Positions 14,156 through 26,119 of a stretch of DNA of 64,000 nt are shown in pieces. The stretch comes from Molanna angustata (lineage: Eukaryota > Arthropoda > Insecta > Trichoptera > Molannidae). The first letter of the stretch is position 1. Every line of letters begins with the position of its first letter. The translations under genes and the position numbers were made by a program. The DNA lies in NCBI GenBank assembly GCA_963576475.1, contig OY754964.1, positions 48,124,861-48,188,860 on the forward strand. Reading direction: 5' to 3'. The notes below the pieces were generated by a model. That model was given only the letters and a program-made list of their open reading frames with translations. It ran no database searches and had not been told where the DNA came from.

Positions 14156-14360
14156 TTATTTTTTATTTAAAAAAAAATATATTTCGGCCAAGGAACATGA
14201 AAAAATCCACTTTGCTTCGAGATAAAAAATATATTACGCTTATTTGACAATGTTTGCCCAAAGCTATATTATTACGATATATACATATATTAGTACCTAT
14301 TAATATGTTAGGAACAGTGAAGAATATTCCTTTGGATACTAAATATATTATTTGTGAAAT

Positions 14361-14587
14361 TCTCTCTGATAACGTTATATTAATCCTCTCATTTTCTCTG
14401 TAATCGTTCAAAGTATCATTGTAAGAGTTTACCTACAAGAAAATATTTTGGCTCAGTTTTTCCACATTATTTTTATTTCATATTGCTTCTGAAGATAATT
14501 TATGATGAGTACAACGTGAAATATTAATTCAACGCGGATCCAATAACATGTAAGTATATTTTGGAGACATAAATGATGATATTTTTT
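14361..14587. other. Unique spacer of the inner palindrome
   Basis: Not present in the right arm. AT-rich, no frame, no shared repeat. Confidence 0.5.
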
Positions 14588-14993
<406 letters not shown>

Positions 14994-15195
14994 CACAAAT
15001 AATATATTTAGTATCCAAAGGAATATTCTTCACTGTTCCTAACATATTAATAGGTACTAATATATGTATATATCGTAATAATATAGCTTTGGGCAAACAT
15101 TGTCAAATAAGCGTAATATATTTTTTATCTCGAAGCAAAGTGGATTTTTTCATGTTCCTTGGCCGAAATATATTTTTTTTTAAATAAAAAATAAA

Positions 15196-15353
15196 TATGT
15201 CCTTGTTAAACAAGTACATATACATCTTCATACGTTCCCTAAAATAAGCAAATAAATGCTTGTGCTATAGGTGAACGAAATCGGTCGAGGCAGGATTCGA
15301 ACTCGCGATCACTGGATTACTAGCCCAGCGCGCTAACCGCTCTGCCATCAACA
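15196..15353 (-). repeat. SINE-B, mirror of the left-arm copy
   Basis: Same bases as 13998-14155 on the opposite strand, with intact A- and B-boxes. Confidence 0.85.
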
Positions 15354-15589
15354 TTATACACTCCCTCAGAACAATTTATTAGACGAATGATAAAAAAGTA
15401 TTTTTATTTTAAAAAGATGGAAACAAATAAAATTAAGTTGCAACGAAAACTGCATTTTAGATTTGAATGAAATATCATGAGTGAATAAAATGATAATCAG
15501 ATAATCAACTTTTTGACATTTCTCATATACTAAAATTCCGTATATAATGTTTAGTCGAATCTGAATAGGGCCTAATATAGTGACGACAA

Positions 15590-15835
15590 GGTTACATATA
15601 ATTTGTCAGGCAGTATAAACCATCATGCTTATTTCATATTCTGGGTAGGGAAAACAGACTGACCCCCATACTATCCTATCTTCATGTTTTATATAGAAAA
15701 CAAAACATCTTAAAATATTTATTGAATTGTGTTTAAGTGTTTATGGTTTGGTACGCATTCTTCAATTAGGAATACATACTATCGCCATCGACAATAATTG
15801 GATCTCATGCGTAACATGCAACTAGTTTATACAAA
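15590..15835 (+). repeat. Family F fragment, mirror copy
   Basis: Reverse complement of 13545-13760. Confidence 0.7.
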
Positions 15836-16028
15836 AAAATATTCACAAAATTTTTAAATATCTTGTTTATAAAGAAAAGGCCGATTGTCTAAATATCGTT
15901 TAATATCTAACAAACCATTTCGTTTATCATAAAAGGTTCGGCACATAATATATATAATGACTGTTTATAGTATATGCATTATGTATTGACTTAGTTTTGT
16001 GAATGGGTATTTCACGGTCGGAATGGGA

Positions 16029-16207
16029 CACTTGGCTGCGGCCACTTGGGTGCGGGACACTTGGGTGCGGGACACTTGGGTGCGACGGACACTTGGCTGC
16101 GAGCCCACTTGGTCGCGAATTCAAAAATATTTTTTTCTACTTAGGAATTAAGTGTTTCGTACTGATTTCTGTAATGCTCTTTATATATATGAAATTGATA
16201 TACAAGT
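16029..16207 (-). repeat. GC-rich minisatellite with flank, copy 2 (inverted, shortened)
   Basis: The array here has about five units (CACTTGGGTGCGGGA and CACTTGGCTGCG types) against about nine in copies 1 and 3. The flank to 'gatatacaagta' matches the left-arm flank less well (roughly 80%) than the rest of the arms do. Confidence 0.8.
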
Positions 16208-16495
16208 ATACACAGACATTTAAATATAAAGAGATATATTTAAGTTTAAAAGTATAATGTAAAAAAAAGGTTATTTAATGAAATTATTTTTCATACTATA
16301 AATATGATAATTTTTTATACCCATGCCAACATGAAAAGTTAGTTATATTTTTTTTCGAAATTCGTTGTGATAAAAATAATAATTCTCATATTTATACTCC
16401 TAGTATGAAAAATAATTTCAATTAATAAACTTGTTTTTACTTTATACTTTCAAACTTAAATATATCTCTCTATATTTTATATGTCTGTGTATACC
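16208..16495. repeat. Spacer with inverted repeat, centre near 16345
   Basis: Outer parts mirror each other: 'aaatataaagagatatattt' at about 16220 against 'aaatatatctctctatattt' at about 16457, and 'gaaattatttttcatacta' near 16280 against its complement near 16405. This makes minisatellite copies 2 and 3 the arms of a second, smaller palindrome. Confidence 0.65.
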
Positions 16496-16728
16496 TACTT
16501 GTATATCAACTACATGATGTATATAAAGAGCATTACAAAAATTAGTTAGAAAAAATTCATTCCTAAGCAGAAAAAATATTTTTGAATTCGCGACCAAATG
16601 GGCTCGCACCCAAGTGTCCCGCAGCCAAGTGTCCGCCGCAGCCAAATGTCCGCCGCAGCCAAGTGTCCCGCGGCCAAGTGTCCCGCACCCAAGTGTCCCG
16701 CAACCAAGTGGCCGCAGCCAAGTGTCCT
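16496..16728 (+). repeat. GC-rich minisatellite with flank, copy 3
   Basis: Almost identical to 13093-13323 in direct orientation, including variant unit order. Similarity stops just after the array (cctagaccgatttcacgg here, cccattccgaccgtgaa in copy 1). Confidence 0.85.
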
Positions 16729-16729
16729 A

Positions 16730-17335
16730 GACCGATTTCACGGTAGATAGTATTCAAAACATTGTGTGGAAATGGCGAAACCTCCTCAACGCTGTCCCTA
16801 TTATGTATATTTCCTTTTCAAAAACCATTATCATATTAATTCGACGCTTTCCAGCAAATATGTTGAAATCGTTAAATTCGAGATAGGCAAGCGGCTATGT
16901 GTTATTTGCATACTACTACGATAATTATCAAATTATTGTTTAGAGGTTTGAATCGTCAATAGCTGTGGCATATGAATGAATGTTTTACAAGATTTTTATG
17001 CTCTATTTTAGAATCATGGTGAATACCATTCAATAATTAAAGGTTTTTTTACTAAACGAAGAAGTTTACTATGCATGTGAGACATTTTAAGTCGATTGAT
17101 TTATGTAATCCTTTTCTAGGTTTTTGAATGAATATTTTTCATGATATCTTTCTTCCTTTTAAATAGAAAAACGCTGAATATTCAGAATAACTGTTGATCT
17201 TCTTAGGTATATAAAGATACATATAGTTGTAAAATGGTAAATGAAAAATTATGTTCAAATGTGTGCGTTTGTAGATTTTATTCCTCAGTAAGCGAGTATG
17301 AATGCGCAATTTCCAAGATTTATTTACATCATATT
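16730..17335. other. No feature found
   Basis: AT-rich sequence belonging to the roughly 4-kb segment that separates the two right arms. No shared repeat seen. Confidence 0.4.
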
Positions 17336-17755
17336 ATCAACTAGAATCATGCTGAGATTGTGTTCTGAAAGTTTCATCACAATGTATCTATTTGATATGT
17401 ACTGTATACAGCGTGTTGATTCTACTTTATCGATTTTAGACCAAACTATTCATTCGATTATTTTCAAATTTTGCAAATTTGTATAGGTATGTAATATTCG
17501 CTTAGATCCCATTAGATTTTTAAGGATATCTGATTAGTGCTTCACAATTTTTTTAACTGTCATATATTAGAGTGACCCCAAGCTCAGGTAAATTAAAATT
17601 TGAAAATTTTATTTTGAAATTGTTAAAAAGTCACATTACTTTCATAAAATGGAATCATAAGTTTTTATAATCAAATATTAAAATCAAAAATAATTTAACA
17701 AACCCGTTTCATGAAAATGCGGAAAATTTTCCATACAAAATTTGAATCTTTTTGT
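17336..17755 (+). repeat. Repeat family E
   Basis: Matches 53860-54290 (plus) and the reverse complements of 43268-43740 and 44500-44960 through 'atgctgagattgt', 'gtttcatcacaatgtatct', 'ttgcaaatttgtata', 'gaccccaagctca' and 'tccatacaaaatttgaat'. Non-coding; element type unknown. Confidence 0.75.
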
Positions 17756-17759
17756 CTTA

Positions 17760-18120
17760 ACCCCTTTGTTTTTCTTTGCCTCTAAAAGTGCGTTATATAT
17801 TTTTTGTTTATCACATTACTAAAATGGATTTAATGTCAGTTGTATATTTAAAGTATAGCTTTATTGAAATCAAGTTTGTTAAACCACAAAACGGTGCTAA
17901 TAAAAATATTCTTTTCCATTATCATCTTTCTGGTTGACGTTGTCCATTTGGAACTTGGTGTTAAGCCATGTGTGGGATTCTCCTATGACTCAAATCCTTC
18001 ATTAATAATTATTATTTATTTATTTGCATATTCAAGCAATTTTATACATTATTGCTTAATACCTTTATACCTTTTATACCTTTTTAGACGAAAGCCTGTT
18101 CTGAACTTACCTACTTACAA
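17760..18120. other. No gene; LINE-like remnant possible
   Basis: A frame of 119 codons at 17864-18223 is AT-rich without motifs. The block 'cgaaagcctgttctgaa' at about 18088 resembles 'gcaaaagcctgttccgag' at 52112, suggesting a decayed LINE-R 3' UTR. Confidence 0.35.
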
Positions 18121-18945
18121 TAATTATTTTATTTTATTTTATTTTATTGGTCGATTGAGAGTTATACAGTTTGTACAATTTATAAAACAGACAATGTACA
18201 TTGCTTTATTAGTGGACCAGTGAAAATTCCATGCATTATTCAATAGGATAATTGATATTCATACAAAAAATTACAAATAATATATACTTGATTTACCAGT
18301 ACATATTAAGAACACCAAAATAATACAGCTGATTAAATCAAAGTACTAGGAAATATAGGAGGAGACAGCTGACCTAAACGCACTAATGCCCGATTTCCCC
18401 ATGGCTCCTTAACTTAAAAAATCACATTTATGAACCACTTAGCGCAAAATTGCATTTCACCAAACAATCTTAGCCTCGCTTATTATGTATTTCTTATTTG
18501 TATATTTTTTAAAGTTACGTTATCTTGAGTCCATATTCATGTTCACCGGAAATATAACAAAAAATAATCCTGACATCAGCTTTGTAGGTGTTATTTGTTG
18601 GTGAAATGCAAATTTATTAAGGATTTAAGTTTCGAATGGGTACTTAGCTGATGTTCAGTTTTGAGGAACCTTGGAGAAATCGGCCGTAAGAGAGCTCGCA
18701 GATATGTCGAGTGTATTAAAGAAAGCATTGTACACCGTGCAATCACAGTACACAAAAGCATTCTGAGTATAGTTGTTATTACAATTAGGAATATAAAAAG
18801 TGCTAGGATATCTTGTTGTTCTGCTCGGACAGTGAAAGCAAATTTTTTTCAACAAATCTGGGGAATCCACAAAATTGTTGACCAACTTAAACAAATATAT
18901 AATATCAATTAGTTTCCTGCGGTTTGCCAGAGTTACCAAATTATG
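18121..18945 (-). pseudogene. LINE-R tail: RT C-terminus plus 3' UTR
   Basis: A TTTTA tract (18125-18148) marks the 3' tail of a minus-strand insertion. Upstream in its sense, a 94-codon frame (18939-18655) reads IIYLFKLVNNFVDSPDLL, then FHCPSRTTRYPSTFYIP, the same C-terminal pattern as 8792-9070. No catalytic RT motif remains. The last residues (about 18690) drift from the family, so the frame is decayed. The fragment sits inside the segment splitting the right arms of the inverted duplication. Confidence 0.6.
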
Positions 18946-18949
18946 GTAA

Positions 18950-19515
18950 TCGATTGCAATACATTTATCCTACATAATTTTTTGAGGTTCAGGATGTGTA
19001 AGCATGTGTAAAAACAATATATAAATAATATTTATGAAGGCGTTAGAAACGATCTCTTCGTAAGTGCAAACATATTGTAGAATATTTTAGTACAGAACAG
19101 TTTTTAATATTGTGAAGAGTAATTAGCACTTGGAATTGATTGGGGTTAATTACATATATATGTGTGGCTAACTGCTCCGTTTATTCTACATAGTTCATCC
19201 CCTATTTGCTGACCCGTTTTCCAGACAAAAAACAAAATACTGGGAAATGAAAAAACTTTAAATTGAATATCAACAGGCGCATTGCGAATGTTATATCTGC
19301 CTAGGAATGTGAAGTTTTATTCAATTTAGTTTAGCGAAATTACTTTGAAATTATTTTGTTAATCAAATTTGGAAATAGTTTACGTTATTCGAAACTCGTC
19401 TATTTGAGTTAGATCATAATGGTCTAAGAGGTAGCTACGTCAAAAAACAATTCATTTTTAATGGCTGTTTATATTTATATTTCCTTTCTTATTGAATATT
19501 CGTATTAAAAAGGTA
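18950..19515. other. No feature found
   Basis: AT-rich, no shared repeat or supported frame. Confidence 0.4.
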
Positions 19516-19517
19516 AA

Positions 19518-19818
19518 TCTGGGAGTGGTTGCGTTTACCAGTGCGCATCTCCATTCTATAGGTGAAAATTGCAAATTTTTATATCATTTGTTTGTTAGTA
19601 TGTCCTTTTTGTGCTCTTATACTATCCACCTGATTACAATGATTTTTTTTGTGATTTATTCAGCACACCCGGGAAGATTTCTGAAAAAAAAAATCATTTC
19701 CTTTCTTTACATATAAATGTACGGATTATATAGATACAAATAAAATACAAGCATAAATAATGTTAAAATCAGCAATTCACCCATAAAGAAGATGCGCACT
19801 GGTAAACGCGAACACTAC
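19518..19818. mobile_element. MITE-like element with inverted ends
   Basis: The left end TTGCGTTTACCAGTGCGCAT (19531) is mirrored by ATGCGCACTGGTAAACGCGA (19791). Similarity runs about 45 bp inward, including 'ggtgaa' and 'gcaa' blocks. Total about 300 bp with no transposase. I could not fix a target-site duplication, so the superfamily is open. Confidence 0.65.
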
Positions 19819-19820
19819 AA

Positions 19821-19863
19821 AAAGGTACCTAAGTTTGACCAGATGCCAGACTTAGGTACCTTT
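19821..19863. repeat. Perfect 14-bp hairpin beside the MITE
   Basis: AAAGGTACCTAAGT (19821-19834) pairs fully with ACTTAGGTACCTTT (19850-19863) around a 15-base loop. It follows the MITE by two bases. It may be part of the element's end or an independent stem. Confidence 0.75.
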
Positions 19864-19869
19864 GTCATG

Positions 19870-20196
19870 CTTATAAGAAAGAGAACATAAAAAAAGAGCC
19901 ATTATAAAATAATTCATCGAAAACGTTGCTATCTCTCGAACTATAAATGCTGTTCGGAAAAAGTGTCACTGGAAAGAAAACCTGTAGTTGAAAGCATAAT
20001 TTTTTAGCTACAAATGCAATTATAAATTCGACAGATATGAAACAAGGATTAATATAGGTATTTCTTCGAAATTAAACAGGTATTCAACATAATTATGGAT
20101 GAAAAATTCATCAATTCAATTCTTACAAATATAATAATAAAAACTGAAAATTTATTTCTAAAAAATAAATATAAATATGTACTTTATAATGACATT
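19870..20196. other. No feature found
   Basis: AT-rich sequence leading to the outer right arm. Confidence 0.4.
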
Positions 20197-21108
20197 AAAG
20201 TATTTTGAATATTTTGTATGTATTGAAGAATTTATTCTTATATTAACTAACAAGTACTATGTTAAATATTAACACACACCCATTAATAAGTTGCCACATT
20301 CTGGAGCCTCAAGTTATTTATCATCTCACAGATCCGGGAATCGAATCCGAGAATCGAAACGCTCAGGAGTCAGATATAGATATCCAAGTGATATACGAAG
20401 ACCGAATACTTTATAATAGTATTTCAGTATTATGGTTATCAAAAATATTTTTCATCAAAATTTATAAAAAGTATTTTTTGTTGGCGGCTGATAATTGTGT
20501 TATTTTCTTTCCAATTTTTTAAATTGAGATTTAAAATAAATTAATACACGAAGCAAGTACATAAAATAGGTAGTTTGTGCACTACACCAAATAATTTTTC
20601 GCAGCTGTGTATATTTGTGTGACGTTCGCTTTTCTCTAAAAACCTCATTAGGGGCATGGTTTTATTGTGTGTAATACTTATATTTTGTGATCCATGATAT
20701 GTGTATATTTGTTAGTATATTGTTATATTTGAAGGATATTGCCCTAAAGGCCCAATTATTATTAAATATAATGACTGTGAAAGTATGTGGGAATATTGAA
20801 TATATGATATCATAAATAAAATAACACGAGCTATTCGGGAAGCCTAATTGAGTTTCTGTATATTTAGGAACCAACCAACTTGTTCGTGTTATAAGTTTCT
20901 GTTGTATTCACCTGGATTATAAAAGGTGTTATGAATTATTTTATATATCGTCATACGTAGTGCTGTTTTTATTTCATTTTGAAAATGAACAGATGTACAA
21001 ATGTTCATAACGGCAAATATTATTCCTACAATTTCACGAAAGCATTTTGTTTTTGTTGGTCTCTAACCTTTATGTAAGCAATTCTTATAAAGATCACGGT
21101 TTATTTGT
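20197..21108 (-). repeat. Outer right arm of the inverted duplication
   Basis: Reverse complement of 12180-13092 with about 1% difference. Its distal edge ('tttatttgt') corresponds to the base where the (AT)n array starts on the left side. Confidence 0.9.
20258..20402 (-). repeat. SINE-A, degenerate, mirror copy
   Basis: Reverse complement of the copy at 12885-13040, with one visible change in the 'tctccagaatg' block. Confidence 0.65.
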
Positions 21109-21413
21109 ATCTTATATTCCTGGAGCTCCGATTATTGACACCTTCAGTAAACAACAGCTTCTTTTTCTTAAAGGTCATATCTAACTTGGATATGGATTGT
21201 TTCCTCTCAGGCAAAATTCTAACAGACGCTACTGTCCTTTGTCCTTATGGGTCAAAACAACTAAGAGATCAATTATTATTTATATCGAGAAAGGGATTAC
21301 CCCCATGGTCTTATAATGACCTACTAATATCATTAATATTACTAAGATGTTTTATGACCGAGTTTTCAGGCTTTCCGTTCACTATTCATATAGTAATCAA
21401 TCATTGCTAATAC
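21109..21413 (+). other. Unrecognised open frame, about 100 codons
   Basis: An open frame to a TAA at 21408-21410 includes GKILTDATVLCPYGSKQLRD and RKGLPPWSYNDL. The second half looks more like real protein than the surrounding AT-rich frames, but there is no ATG-led start with context, and I know no family with this pattern. The first residues overlap the outer right arm. It could be a fragment of a transposon ORF, an exon, or chance. Confidence 0.2.
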
Positions 21414-21417
21414 TAGG

Positions 21418-22220
21418 TCCATGTAACACATGAGATCCAACTGTCTATGGCGATAGTATGTAGGTATACATAATTGAAGAATATGTACCAAATTATAATC
21501 ACTTAAACACAAATTAAGATATTTTGTTTTCTAAATGACAAATGTGTGTAGGTATGTAGTCAGGATTGGATAGTATGGAAGTCAGTCTGTTTTTCAAACC
21601 CAGAATATGAAAACAGCATGGTGTAGGTATGTTTGTAGATTAAGTAGGTATCAAACTATTGAGTGAGATATTGTAAAGTGTTTACTGCCTTACAAATTGT
21701 ATGAAAGGATGTCGTCACAATATTCAATTTTAATCAAAATTGTTAAATACAATTTAAATGTACTACTACAATGTTAATACTTTTATAGCAAATTTAATTA
21801 TCTAGTTGAGGTTTGTCGATATTTTTAAAAAAAATGGAAATAAAGGCAGTTTAACACATAAATTTATCACAAAAAATGGTTTTGTTGATAAAAAATGTTT
21901 GAGAAACTCTGGAATATATAATAATAAAAATCAGATTTTGTATTTTCTATATTTATAACAATTTACAGGGTTTTCTAGCTTATATGATTTTTGAGATATA
22001 TGGAAAAATAAAGTAAAAATTAAAAAGTTTATAACCCCTGACTCAAAGATTTTTATAGGCAAATTTTGGGTTCTGTGAATTGAGCGGATCAAAAGTTATA
22101 ATGGGGAGGGGACACAGACACAAATACACACAAAATATTCTACTTCAAATTATTCTGAATTCATCCATTTATGTATATATGTAGAACATATATGCTACGA
22201 AGCCTCTAAGTTGGTCTTTT
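21418..22220 (-). repeat. Repeat family F, long copy
   Basis: The minus strand matches 49795-50000 and 55890-56615: 'gaggcttcg.agcatatatg', 'ttttgatccgctcaatt', the 'cagtctgttttt' block and the 'ggatctcatgtgttacatg' end follow in the same order. No coding frame. Confidence 0.7.
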
Positions 22221-22224
22221 TGGC

Positions 22225-23290
22225 ATGCAAAAAGTCCACTACAGCATACAAAATGTTTCTTCATACACGCGTCTTGCCTTATTACTGTCGATTCATTAAG
22301 AGAATTAAATTCACTCGAACGAATCGACAGTTGGAATAGGTATCCAGAATTGATTGATTGTAATTAAAAACAATTAGGTACCAACGAAACGAAACATTTG
22401 ATTTATCATCCAAAGAAATTGCAACGTGATATTCTGTGTTTATTTAAAATTTTATAGATGTTTATCATTCCGGCGCTTAATAATATTTTTTACGTCTCTC
22501 TCTCCCGACTGATCGTTTACTTAATTTATCATCGTCGCTTAGCTAAAATAGCGTTTTGCCTTAATTTATATGGAAATATTAACGGCGCGAAATTTGTGAA
22601 GTTAATGTTTTTTCGGCCTGTCGGAATAATGTCGATGTTGCAATGACTTTTAATTACAATCACGCGAGACCCTTGTTGTGATTTTAAAGATAGGCGAGAG
22701 GTGGGCGGATGGAAATACCTCTTTTATTAAATTCCTATGCGGCATATTAAAACTCACCGAAATTTTTACGATAAAATGTAATTAACAATGGGGTTGGGAA
22801 AACGAAATGTTCGCACAGTTCTTAACCGTAAATATTGAGTACCTACCTATTTTTTTTATTATAATTATTTTTATTTGGAAAACAATCAGGATACAATGTT
22901 ATAAGTATAAATAAAATATGATGATTTAAACAGTAAGGTAAGTTCATTGTACCCCAATAATATGTCTTCAAATAAGATATAAAGTGAACTAATTTATTAG
23001 ACTTATTAAATAATCGTACGTTTAAAAATAATTAACATAATACTTACATATTTTCTTACATTTCTCTTTTCATTTTTTTTCTCTTTGTAATTTTTTTTTA
23101 TATTTCTTACTCTTTTAAACCTGCCTTTGTACATATGTACATAAATTATATAAATAAATATATGTAGCATGTATTAAGTGGATATGTGTTATACCTATAT
23201 TATAATATTGTGTTTTTATTAATGCGAGATAGATTATGAATGAATGTGATTGTAGCATAATATACTATTTATCGAATTGTTGTAATGTGT
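22225..23290. other. No gene; one less AT-rich patch
   Basis: 22255-22330 holds an 11-bp inverted repeat (ACTGTCGATTC / GAATCGACAGT). 22460-22720 is richer in G+C with CpGs and is not repeated elsewhere here; it might be conserved non-coding DNA, but nothing in the sequence proves that. Confidence 0.4.
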
Positions 23291-23295
23291 ATGTT

Positions 23296-23992
23296 CTGAA
23301 ATCTGCTTGTGATTTATCAAGTCGATGAATATGTATACTTGGGAAGCATATTTCAACGGAACGGACGACTCGATAAAGAGATCGAAAGAAGAGTTATGGC
23401 AGGAAACAGAGTGAATGGAGCACTAAGACCAATTATGAATGATCGCAACATATCAAAGGATGCCAAAGTTGCCATTCATAACGCCATCGTAGTGCCAACC
23501 TTGACGTATGCAAGTGAAACCTGGACTTGGCAGAAGACGCATGAAAGTAGAATAAATGCAGTTGAAATGAGATCGTTAAGAAGGATTTGTAATAGAACGA
23601 TGTATGACCGGGTAAGAAATGAGGACATAAGGAAAGAATGTAAGATGAAGAAAGATGTCATTACTAGAATGAAAGTGAACACATTGAGATGGTTTGGTCA
23701 CATGGGGAGAATGAATGAGGAGCGCCTGACGAAGAAAATATACAGAGCGGAAAGGAATGGAATGAGAGGTCGGGGACGCCCAAGAAAGGGGTGGCACGAC
23801 CATGTGAACGAAATTTTGAAAGACGGAAATGTTAGAAGTGTGAGCAATAGACGAACATGTATGAGACGATGCATGAATGTGGACGAGGCGAGAGATGCTT
23901 GCCAGGATAGAAAGATGTGGCGTTCGGTTCTCTCTGCCTACCCCGCAAGGGACATGGCGTGATGGTATGTATGTATGTATGTATGTATATCG
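23296..23992 (+). pseudogene. RTE-type LINE, C-terminal part, intact frame (RTE-A)
   Basis: An uninterrupted 217-codon frame ends in TGA at 23960-23962. It reads VDEYVYLGSIFQRNGRLDKE, VVPTLTYASETWTWQKTHES, RSLRRICNRTMYDRVRNEDI, RWFGHMGRMNEERLTKK, GRGRPRKGWHDHVNEIL and SVLSAYPARDMA. It matches the copy at 6570-7296 throughout but keeps the tryptophan lost there. These blocks follow the RT palm in RTE-like LINEs; the palm and endonuclease are missing, so the copy is 5'-truncated and not self-mobile. After the stop it enters GATGGTATGTATGTATG repeats, the family's 3' tail. The frame being intact suggests it is the youngest RTE-A copy here. Confidence 0.8.
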
Positions 23993-23999
23993 AAAAGTA

Positions 24000-24808
24000 T
24001 GAATTGTAGTTGGAGCAACTTCGTCTAATAATTGTATTGTGAGTTGTTTGTGTTACGTCAGTCGACATAGAATAAAAACTGAGATCTGAAATTGCGTGAT
24101 GGGCTGTAAAAATTTAATTTAGAAAGTAAATAAGGCGAGTCTACACGGTATTTACACATATGAAAGCTATCAGTGAATATTTTTGCTTGAGGCTCTGGCG
24201 TAAAATGAGCCGAGAAATCTAAAATACAACAGACAAAATAACATCACACATGGTTCAATAATGAGGTTCACCAAATACTGTCCAAAATATTGTTTTAAGC
24301 ATCCAAATTTAATCTTATTAAAATCGATACTAATACAGACAAAAACAAAAGATTAGTTTTGGCATAATGGCGGTCTATTTTCCAAGTCACGTGAGAGGCA
24401 ACCTCCGAGAAAACTACCGAGAGAAATTATTCTCCTAGCACCTCGCTTGTTATGGAAGTACATAATTGAACTAATTTTCTTAAGACTTTTGGGACACACA
24501 ATTATTAAACGAAAAAAAAGTTGTTGAGCTTATTACAAGAAAACCTAAAATTGATGGTCTCCGATAACAAACTAAATTCTTAGAAGTGTTTACGTGTAAT
24601 ATTAAAATGGTACAAAAAAATCTTTTGCAATTAGAGCGACACTTTATTTTATAAGAGTGATGGACAAAGGATCTTTTATGAAACGTTTTTTATGACCGCA
24701 ATTTTAAGTGAGAGAGACTCACGGTGATTCTATTGTAAAAAAATAAGGTTTCATTCAACATTATATTCTCCATTTTAATTTTTGCAACAAAATACTACTT
24801 AAGTGTAT
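24000..24808. other. No feature found
   Basis: A patch at 24370-24450 is less AT-rich but carries no frame or repeat I recognise. Confidence 0.4.
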
Positions 24809-24816
24809 GTAAGAAC

Positions 24817-26108
24817 CAGTGGCGACTGGTAGATTGTATTTTTGATAATTTTTGGTAGTGCAATTTTTTCCTGAATTAATAATAAATTAATTGGTATTTA
24901 ATCGATATGCTTTTACGTATGTCTACATAGATATATATGTCTACATTGGTATATTATGGACAAAAATGAAATAATATACATATTCCAAATATTTTACCTA
25001 TTTGTAAAGAAGTTCAATCCTGCGCTGTTTCTATCTGGCAAAAACTTCAATCACTCGTTTGTTATTGATCGATATCCACAATCTAATTGTGTTCTAATGT
25101 CAACAGTATCAAAGTTAGATTAATTTATTGTATTGCGTAAATGAATTTGTAAAGAAATAATTTGTAAGATAAATGAGCCAAATCATTAACACCTTTTACA
25201 TATAATCCAAGTAGATATAGTCGCCATCGAATAGTAAACATGGAAAACAAAATAAACTATTTAATTTGTCACAACAACATAACCATTTAATATTATCATA
25301 AAACTGCATTTTAAAAACACGAACAAAATTCTTAGTTCTAATTTTGCATTGTTGTTTAATATTTAACATTGGTCTTGGAAGACCACGATTTATTTTTAAT
25401 TTTTTTTCAAAAGAAGACATTACTTTTAATGTAAAACACATCTATTAATTCACTCGTTTTTAAATCTATAACATATCTGAACTATACACAAATATTTATT
25501 GATTTAGATTATCTTGTAAAAAGCGATAATATACGATATAAACAAAGTGTTGTTTCAAATGAATAAAACCTGACAAATTATTCTAATTGCGCATGATCAA
25601 TGCTCATGTATACCTAGTGTTTACATTACGAAGAAAAAAGATAACACGCGAATATTCATGTTTTAATACTAATTGCGAACATAGTAGAGAGAGCGAGATA
25701 GAGATATACATTATAAGTACATCTAAGATATGATAATTTGGTGCAATGCACGAAATTTGTGAAATGAATGCATTGCTATTAAGTACAAGTATCTCTTTCT
25801 CATCTAATACGGGACTATCTCTGTCTGTTCATACATACGCTATACAATAGACAATTTTAACTCGGTGCGTTATGAATATCGCACGCAGTACTAAATAATA
25901 TTTGTATTGGGGTCTTCTATTATATCGATCGCGAAGATATAAAGTGTATGGACAGTATTTACTAATTATTTTATTTTGAAAAAATAACAGTAATAAAGTA
26001 AAGCGTAATATTATTTTTAAAACATATTTAATTATTATTTTTTACAATATATCATTTAAAAATTGGTAGTGCAATTGATCCAACGCACTTTATATAGAGT
26101 CGCCGCTG
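24817..26108 (-). mobile_element. hAT-type DNA transposon, internally deleted
   Basis: The ends are CAGTGGCGACT (24817) and AGTCGCCGCTG (to 26108), an 11-bp terminal inverted repeat with one mismatch. Both sides carry the 8-bp duplication GTAAGAAC (24809-24816 and 26109-26116), the target-site length of hAT elements. A subterminal TTGGTAGTGCAATT motif appears near both ends in direct orientation. The 1,292-bp length is too short for a transposase gene of this class; only an N-terminal relic is left. Confidence 0.9.
25196..25441 (-). pseudogene. hAT transposase fragment with TTF-like zinc finger
   Basis: The minus-strand frame of 81 codons contains NFVRVFKMQFYDNIKWLCCC followed by DKLNSLFCFPCLLF. 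The pattern W-L-x-C-x(2-8)-C-F-P-C-L-L-F is that of the TTF-type zinc finger found near the N-terminus of ZMYM1-like hAT transposases and their domesticated relatives. The dimerisation and catalytic regions, which would follow, are not recognisable before the element's end. The fragment lies inside terminal repeats and target duplications of hAT type, which supports the call. It is not expected to be functional. Confidence 0.75.
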
Positions 26109-26119
26109 GTAAGAACCTA

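Larger units (their letters stand above)
13321..14360 (+). repeat. Inner left arm of the inverted duplication
   Basis: Reverse complement of 14990-16031, about 1,040 bp, near-identical by eye with about 2 bp of net length difference. It contains a family F fragment and a complete SINE-B, both mirrored in the other arm. It ends at 'tttgtgaaat'. Confidence 0.93.
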
